From Cryptomeria japonica (Eukaryota > Streptophyta > Pinopsida > Cupressales > Cupressaceae): DNA of 64,000 nucleotides. The DNA lies in NCBI RefSeq assembly GCF_030272615.1, contig NC_081409.1, positions 206,815,190 through 206,879,189 of the forward strand, read 5' to 3'. The stretch's first letter is position 1; the number at the start of each line of letters is the position of its first letter. This document shows, one piece after another, positions 56,929 to 64,000 of the stretch. The notes beneath the pieces are model-generated. The model did not search any database and was not told the DNA's origin. It saw only the letters and a program-made list of their open reading frames with translations. The translations under genes were made by a program, and so were the position numbers.

Positions 56929-58100
56929 TTAATTCTGATCAGGATGGGAAATCACCCCTAACTTCCCTGTAAGATACTCAAAAGTATCCTTAGGAAAAGG
57001 CTTCACGAAGATGTCTGCAATCTGTTCCTTGGTAGACACATACTCCAATTTGACTTCCTTCTCATTTACCTTTTCTCTCAAAAAGTGAAACTTGATGGAT
57101 ATATGTTTAATCTTTGAATGCAACACTGGATTCTTAGAAATATTAATTGCACTTGAATTGTCACAATAGATATCAATAGGCTCATCATACACTACTCTGA
57201 TATCCTTCAACATTTGCTTCATCTATACCACTTGATTACAATTGTTTGTTGTAACAATATACTTTGCCTCTGCAGTAGATAGAGAAATAGAATTATGTTT
57301 TTTGCTCAACCATGAAACCAATCTTTTTCCCAAGAAAAATGCACCACCACTAGTACTCTTCATTTTATCCAAGTCTCCTGCCCAATCAACATCAATAAAA
57401 GAACTCAAAGTAAAATCATCATCTTTAATCAACTTACATCTAGTCATCATAGGAGTACCAATTGGCTTTGAATGTTCCATACCAAACTTCTTCAACAACT
57501 CTTTTACATACTTGGACTAGCATATAAAGATTCCTTTTTCTAGCTGTGTGATTTGCAAACCCAGAAAGAATTTCATCTCTCCAATCATAGATATTTCAAA
57601 TTCATTAGCAAAATTTTTGCACAAACTATCATTACCTCCAAAGATAATATCATTAAAAAAAATTCAACAATCAAAATGTTATCATGATCATTTTTGAAGT
57701 ACCAATTACTATCAGCAATACCTTTGTTAAATCCTAGCTTCAACAAATAATTTGGCATACCATGCTCTTGGGGCTTGCTTCATCCCATACAAATCTTTCT
57801 TCAATCGACAAACCATATCTCCTTGATCAGACAATTGAAATCCATCTGGTTGCTCAATGTACACCTCTTCTTCCAATTCATCATTCAGGAATGTTGACTT
57901 GACATGCATCTATTAGACTTTAAAATCCTTCTAAGTAGCAAAAACAAGAAAAAATCGTACAACTTCAATTCTTTCCACAGGGGCAAAAGTTTCTTCAAAA
58001 TCAATTCTTTCCATTTGTGAATATCCTTTACAAACAGATCTTGCTTTGTTTCTAACAACTTCACCTTTCTCATTCAATTTTTTCCGGAATTGGTTCCAAA
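56929..58100 (-). pseudogene. Copia reverse transcriptase and RNase H, degenerate
   Basis: RT part: MHVKSTFLNDELEEEVYIEQ and MVCRLKKDLYGMKQAPRAWY (57909-57727). The region of the catalytic YVDD (near 57640) reads IVEFF/NDIIF across a frameshift, so the motif is lost. RNase H: DVDWAGDLDKMKSTSGG, SWLSKKHNSISLSTAEAKYI (57498-57223) and IYCDNSSAINISKNPVLHSK, ending at 56929 (GKLGVISHPDQN). Several stops. Confidence 0.85.
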
Positions 58101-58577
58101 TACATTTTTGTCCTTAGGTATGGGAAAGATCCCATGTATTATTTTTTTCAATATGCATCAATTCTTCTTCCATTGCTTTTACCAAATGTTCATCTTTACA
58201 TGCTTCATTTGCATCCTTAGGTTCAATCTTTTAAATCAATCAATACTCAGCTTGATCTTCATCAATTCTTCTTCTTGTTTGAACACCTTTATTTCTATCT
58301 CCTATGATCTGATTTTCAGAATGATTCAACCTTACATACCTGGGAGTCTTAGGATTTTCTTGAATTTCAGACTCTTGTGTTCTTTCTTTAGCACTTGCAC
58401 TAGTTACTTCTCCTCAAGGCACTGGATTCTCCAGAATTATCTGGACTTGATTCTGGGTTTGAGGTTACTTCCCATTGTTTGTACTATCACTCTGATCATC
58501 TTAATCATATCCACAAGATCTATATTGTCTCTCATTTCTTTCATCAACCCTGACATTTGCACTCTCAACTATCTTCC

Positions 58578-59913
58578 TTATACTCTTATTATAACACCGA
58601 CAAGCCTTGCTTTTGGAGAATAACCAAGAAATATTCCTTCATTGCATCTAGCATCAAAATTTCCTAGATCTTCATCCTTCTTGATATAACATTTACTTCC
58701 AAAAATTCTGAAATATTTAATAGTAGGAGCATGACTAAACCATAATTCATAAGGAGTCTTATTAGCATCACCTCTGATATGCACCCAATTAAGAGTGTAA
58801 ATAGTAGTACTCACAACTTCTCTCCAATAGACATGCGGAATATTTCCCTCCAACATCATTGTCCTGGCAGTTTCTTGAATGGTCCAGTTCTTATTTTCCA
58901 CAACTCCATTTTGATGAGGGGTTCTCGGAGCAGAGAACTGTCTTCTTATCCCATGTTCTAAACAAAATGCGTTGAACTCGCCGAAAATGAATTCACCACC
59001 TTTGTCGGATCTCAAACACTTCAACTTCAAATTTGTCTCAGTCTCAACCATAGCCTTGAAAATTTTAAGTCTAGAGCCTCAGACTTCTCCCTCAAAAAAT
59101 TAACCCACATCATCCTAGAATAATCATCAATCAGCAACATGAAATATTTGTCTCCCTGCAAACTTCTAACTCTAGAAGGACCACACAAATCAGTATGCAC
59201 AAGATCCAATAATCCACTTGAACAATGCTTCTTACTCCTGAAAGTAACTCTAGTTTGTTTCCCTAACTGACATTCCTTGTGCATAGTGTTAGTAGGTTTC
59301 ATCAACCCAAGAATATCTCTCACAACCTGACTAGAACTTATCTTAACAATGCTATCAAAATCACGTGACACATTCTTCTATGCCACAAACAATTTTCATC
59401 AACATGAGCAATCAAACATCTTTTATCAGCACTATTTAAATGAAAGATATTAACTTTAGTCTTTGTACCCGATGCAATCTCAATTTTGGAACTACCCAAG
59501 ATTCTGCACTTGCCATTCTTGAATTGAAGATCATATCCCTTGTCAACCATATGTCCAACAATCAAGAGATTATGCTTTATACCTTCTACATACAAGACAT
59601 CATCGGTATTGTGCTTACCATCAAGAGAAATGGATTCTCTTTCGTGGATTATACCAGCTATATCATCACCAAACTTCACAATGCCACCTTCATACATTTC
59701 CAAACTCACAAACTTACTCTTATCACCTGTAATATGGTGAGAGAATCCACTATCAATCACCCATTCATCTTTCTCTTCAACATGTGCAGCCAAAGCTCTT
59801 TCCATATTCATGCAGCTAGTAGAGTCAGTAGGCATTGGATCATCTTCCTTGATAGCAATAAGCACCCATTCATTATCACTTGTACCTCCTTTATCTGATT
59901 CATCATCTATCAC
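58578..59913 (-). pseudogene. Copia protease and integrase
   Basis: Protease: EWVIDSGFSHHITGDKSKFV (59913-59338), with DSG intact. GAG-pre-integrase: LWHRRMCHV. Integrase core: LDLVHTDLCGPSRVRSLQGD, LLIDDYSRMMWVNFL (59371-59027), then LRSDKGGEFIFGEFNAFCLE and PHQNGVVENKNWTI (59051-58578), which hold the D, D and E positions. The frame changes near 59340 and 59040. A tail region near 58400-58100 is frayed. Confidence 0.88.
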
Positions 59914-60008
59914 ACCTTCATCAACAATATAATAACATCTCTTCTAAAATCTAGGTTTGTTAGGTTTTGACTTAGAAATTATTTCCGAACACCTTGAGGC
60001 AAAATGAC

Positions 60009-60710
60009 CTATCTATTGCAAGAAAAACATTTAAGAGGCAATTTATCTTCATACTTACTAGCTCCTTTGGGTAATCTCTTGGCACTAAGGGCTTCAAGCT
60101 CTCGCTCTTCATATTCAATTTCCTTCCTCTCCTTCTCATATCTAGACATCCCCCTTGAAGAAATTTCTCTCGGATTATATCTCTGCTTATCCTTTCCGGA
60201 AATAGTAGCCTTGAATGTAGATTCTACCTTAGGAAGAGACTCACCAAACTCACTCATCTCAAAGGCTAAAATCTTACCAATCAACATGTCCTTGGTTACC
60301 TCTATCACAGTTCTGCTCTCCTCAATAGCAACAACTTTATGCTTGTAGGATGCAGGAAAAGATATGAGCACTTTAGAGCAACAATCTCTGATTCTGCTAA
60401 ATTCTCACCGACACATATGATATTGTGCACAAGTTCATTCACCTTATGCATGTAAGAAGAGACATTTTAATATTTTCTCATCCTCAACATCTCATATTTT
60501 CCCTTTAGGCTTTGCAACTTGGCAATCTTTGCATAACTGTCACCTTCATACAAGGTTTCCAACTTCTTCCAAATTTCACAAGCAGTTTGCAATTCCATAA
60601 CATTTGTCATCTCGAAGTCAGTCAGAGCACTCAACAATACTTCCTTAGCCCTAATATTGTATTAAACCCTTTTGATCTCATTCAGAGTTGAAGGACCATT
60701 CACAGATGTA
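60009..60710 (-). pseudogene. Copia gag, N-terminally truncated
   Basis: From about 60710 leftward: STLNEIKRV, then KEVLLSALTDFEMTNVMELQ, EIWKKLETLYEGDSYAKIAK, SYMHKVNELVHNIICVGENL, and 60371-60009 LISFPASYKHKVVAIEESRT to a basic region and CFSCNR, the start of the zinc knuckle. The N-terminal part of gag is missing and the sequence changes abruptly near 60716. Confidence 0.8.
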
Positions 60711-60716
60711 GCAAGA

Positions 60717-63700
60717 AAATACACATAAATATGTAAAATCAAACACATTCACAATAAGGTCATCAAAAGCATAAATGAAATGGATAAATTGAACACTCAA
60801 ACCATCCAAGCTCCTTTGATGAAGGCCTCGTTGCTCCTTCTTTCTCCTCCAATTATGCTAGTATGTTGGCTCAATCCATTATGCAACTCATATGAAGCAA
60901 GGGAAAAAGTGTGATAGGTGAGAATACTAGAAGATTTAAAAGTATATGTATTCAATATAATGATAGCCTAAATGTAAATTGCTAAGATGTCAAAATGAGG
61001 AAGCAAGAACCCAATTTATAGACTTTGAGATCACATAGAATGGACAAGATCAACTCAATCCAACGGTTGAGATTTCGTGCAAGAATGAGTTAAAAGGGAA
61101 ATTACCATTAGAAGTGAAGAGAAAAAGACATTAAATCAAAAGAAAAATGGAAACTTCCATTTGTACTCAAAATATTCCATTTAAACAAGAATGAAGTGGA
61201 ATTAATAATTTAAAATTATTAATTCCACTCATAACTCAAATTAGCCAATTAATATAAAAAATATTAATTGTAGAAAAAAAGTGAAATAATAAATAAATAT
61301 TCATTTATTTATTCAAAAGGGAGGACATGTTAGTAAGAAAGGGGATCAATTAAGTATTTAATTAATTAACCTAGGGGAAATGATTTGAATAATTTAAGAT
61401 ATCAACCCGATTGTTCAATTAGGTCCTAATAGTGATGATCGATTGGCTAATAATTGATAAGAATTAATGACAATTGACTGAGGTTGACAACAAAATAGGA
61501 CAAAGATTGAATAAAGACCCAAGATTGATAATGATTTTGATAAGAGACTGATAAGATCGATTGATAAAGTGTCATGAAAGGCAGATAATGTGTCACAGAT
61601 GATTGATTGAAATTGATTGATAAAGAGGTTGATAATGAATAATTGATTAATTATCAACAAAGAGAGAATTGAGTCTAATTGTCAAGATGAGACCAATTTG
61701 AATGATTTGAATTTATGATAAAATGCCAATCATAATGATTTAGGATCAAATGTGAATGAACAAGACTAATTAGGGTTGGATTTAAAATGAACTAAAACCA
61801 AAGGAATGACACAATGTCAACATATGATGAAGATGAAATGCGACATAGAAGACATGTTAAAAATTAGGTTAGCGACACAGGAGTGATGACCAATTTTAAG
61901 TGTCTATATTCTGCCCCTCTTTGAGACAATGCGATTTTGAGCATTGTTTCAAAGAATAATTAAAAAGATCATGCGCCAATAGATCGAGAGACGGAGGTGG
62001 GATTCCTCCTCGAGAGATTGTTTATATATGAAAGAAATTAATGATCTCTCAAAAGAAGAGAAGAAATGTTAGAAAAAAATATGGGAACAGAAGAACAGTT
62101 AATTGATTAGAGATAAAGAGTTGAATGATTGATAGAAGAAATGTTAATAAGTGGAAATTAGACAAAGAAAAAGGGTGAAGAAACCTTGCCTTCACAAGTG
62201 CACATTACTGAATGAGAGCCTTTATTTAATATGGAAAAACAGATGCGGTGCACCATGGCATTCAAGGCTAGAGTGATAATGCAATCTCTTTGTGTAAAAC
62301 AGATACATTACAAACAAGGAATGAGTAAAAAAATAGCCTAAGACAATATGTGTGTCAAAGGTCAAGGTATGTGCGGCGTCCACAAAGTGAATGTACTTAT
62401 CACAGACACCCAAGACATACGTGCCCCATAAATTTATGAAACTCTGTAAACAAAAAACAAAACAAAAATGATTATGAGCCATCTTGGCCACTCTAAATCA
62501 CTCTATGATATCATTGAGTAGTATAGGAACATGATCAAAGATAAATCAAAGAAATATAAGATTCACAAGTTCAAACAAATCAAACAAACATCTTGATATT
62601 CATTGCCAAAAGTGAGAATGTTGTGCTTAAAGGACAATTATGTTGTTTGGTTTCAGGGAATGTAGTACCTCATCTAAGACAGGACACCGTCTGGCTTCGA
62701 GTATACTACACATTGTATAAAACCCATTATAATGTTGATAAGGACCAATGATATTGATGTTAATTGATTGATAAGACAAGTTGACTAGTTTGAAAGCTTG
62801 ATTGATTGATCAATTCATTTGTCAATGCATGATTTGTTAAGCACACTGTTTTATTGTGTTTTCTGTTTGACATCCGCTCAAATGTCTATCTCTGTACAAA
62901 GGGGACAGTTTATTGGCGAAATGAACAAATGCGATTTTTTTTGGATTTTTAATGTTTTCCAATTTTTTTTAGGGTTTTTGACTATATTATTTTTTGTGAT
63001 TTTTTTGCGCTTTTTTCAGTACACTTTATGATGTTTTTGGATTACTTCATAACATTTTTTCAAAATTTTTGGATTATTTCAGGATTTTTATTTTTATTTT
63101 TAGTGATTTCTTCATGACTTTATTTGATTTTTTAGTTATTTTTTTAGGACTTTATAAGTGATGTACATGTCGTAGCCTTCGAGTTGTTCACTATGATAAC
63201 TCCGTCAATTGATCATGACAAGGGATTTGCCCCCAATTAAGGTCCAAAATGTGTAGAGTGACTAGGACAAAAAACATATGTACAAGGATTGATAATCGAC
63301 CAAGAAAGACATTGATGTTGATCAATTGTGAGCCTAGAGAAAGATACTAGGTCAAATCAAAAAGGATAAGCGTGATAAAAATTTGTGCTATGTATAGAGG
63401 GAATCATGATAGATGGCGAAGCAACGACCTTGCTACACGTGGCACCTTTTTGTCAAGTTTTCACCACGGTACTTGCCCAAAGTGCCTATTTGCCAGGTTT
63501 TCACTAGAGGGCAAACGATTTTTCTTTACTATTTTTGAAAAAAAAATTGTTGCATTTTTCACTTTTTTTGTATTTTTTATTTATTATTTTTTTTTCTCTC
63601 TTTTTTTCTTTTTAATTTTTTTTTTTTTTTTGACTTTTCAGTAGAAGATGGACACGTGATAGGGGATGGAAGAAAGAATCAAGCATCTTGTTTTTGGTAT

Positions 63701-64000
63701 GGTAGCCTTGAAAAATGGACCATGACTATTAAAAGTGTGCTCAAAGACATTGGTAGGATAAGGACATCGAAATGAAATGGGACTAAGCTAAGGCTTTATG
63801 CAAAGGATTGGATAGGATGGAAAAAAGGTGTTGGATAATGGATAGGGTATTGGAATAATTGTGTTTGAGTGGATGGAAATGCTGGCAAGATCAACATTGG
63901 CACATACCTTGAGGGGTGATGAACTGATGGAGGGAAAGTGGATCTCAGATTTTGAGATTTTGATGGAGGAAAGGGCATGGATTTTGGGACATAAGGACCC
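60717..64000. other. Unidentified AT-rich intergenic sequence
   Basis: No gene or element was recognised on either strand. Notable texture: GATTGATA/TTGATAA-rich stretch (61430-61660), T-rich low complexity (62935-63160, 63530-63635), and a loosely repeated phrase TTTTTGTCAAGTTTTCACCA / TATTTGCCAGGTTTTCACTA (63448-63510). It may be the UTR or LTR of an unrecognised element. Confidence 0.5.

Larger units (their letters stand above)
55254..60716 (-). mobile_element. Ty1/copia element, 5'-truncated
   Basis: Minus-strand order from the right: gag (60710-60009), protease, GAG-pre-integrase, integrase, RT, RNase H, purine tract, 3' LTR (55254-56618). No 5' LTR or PBS is found right of 60716, so the 5' end is lost. 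The purine tract (CAAAGGGAAAGAT) next to the LTR start TGTTGGCAGAAC, and a second tract CAAAGGGGGAGAGAG near 56780, are of the style seen in SIRE-type copia elements. This subfamily placement is tentative. Confidence 0.8.

Noticed and set aside
59440-59898. 152-codon plus-strand ORF
   Set aside because: Antisense shadow of the copia protease region.
62935-63640. Hydrophobic plus-strand ORFs (F/I-rich)
   Set aside because: Translations of T-rich low-complexity sequence.
1-64000. CRISPR arrays, rRNA, bacterial operons or organellar genes
   Set aside because: No regular short repeats with unique spacers, no rRNA motifs, and all recognisable genes are plant nuclear or retroelement types.

Overview
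This 64-kb window looks like nuclear DNA from a plant with a large, repeat-rich genome. A gymnosperm (conifer-type) source is my inference: nested LTR elements fill most of the window, several elements carry TAG/TGA codons of the kind left by cytosine deamination, and the one host gene I recognise has introns of many kilobases. No bacterial, organellar, rRNA or CRISPR sequence was seen.

The only clear host gene is on the minus strand. It encodes inosine triphosphate pyrophosphatase (ITPase, HAM1/ITPA family). Six exons (35643 down to 25972) join in frame into 135 codons with consensus splice sites. They include a 10-nt microexon (26691-26700). Intron 1 is 8.2 kb. The last third of the protein is not found in the window, so intron 6 would run at least 25.9 kb to the left edge, or the gene is broken.

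Layout, left to right: 1-3933, a partial minus-strand Ty3/gypsy element (protease and G-patch-like region, 5' LTR 2641-3933); 3934-4400, a hAT 3' fragment; 4619-19240, a LARD-like element with LTRs of about 3.1 kb and TSD AGAGG, whose right LTR is split by a Ty1/copia element (12364-18220); 19690-23045, a decayed hAT/DUF659 transposon with GAGTC-rich end sequence; 24831-25164, a complete 334-bp TRIM (TSD CATAT) whose LTRs each contain a tRNA cloverleaf with A and B boxes; 25972-35643, the recognised ITPase exons, with intron 1 carrying a LINE-tail-like insert, a LARD-related LTR start and tandem repeats; 36361-45933, a full-length minus-strand LINE with a 10-bp TSD, split in its reverse transcriptase by a 3.8-kb gag-protease LTR element (39165-42955, TSD AATCT); 46360-55253, a plus-strand LINE ORF1 fragment split by a 7.85-kb gag-protease LTR element (46692-54540, TSD TAAAG); 55254-60716, a 5'-truncated minus-strand Ty1/copia element; and 60717-64000, unidentified AT-rich sequence.

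The elements record an order of insertion: LINE before its gag-protease guest, plus-strand LINE before the 7.85-kb element, LARD before copia. The most unusual item is the TRIM with tRNA-like LTRs. It resembles in principle the 5S-bearing Cassandra TRIMs, but with a type 2 (A/B box) pol III promoter.
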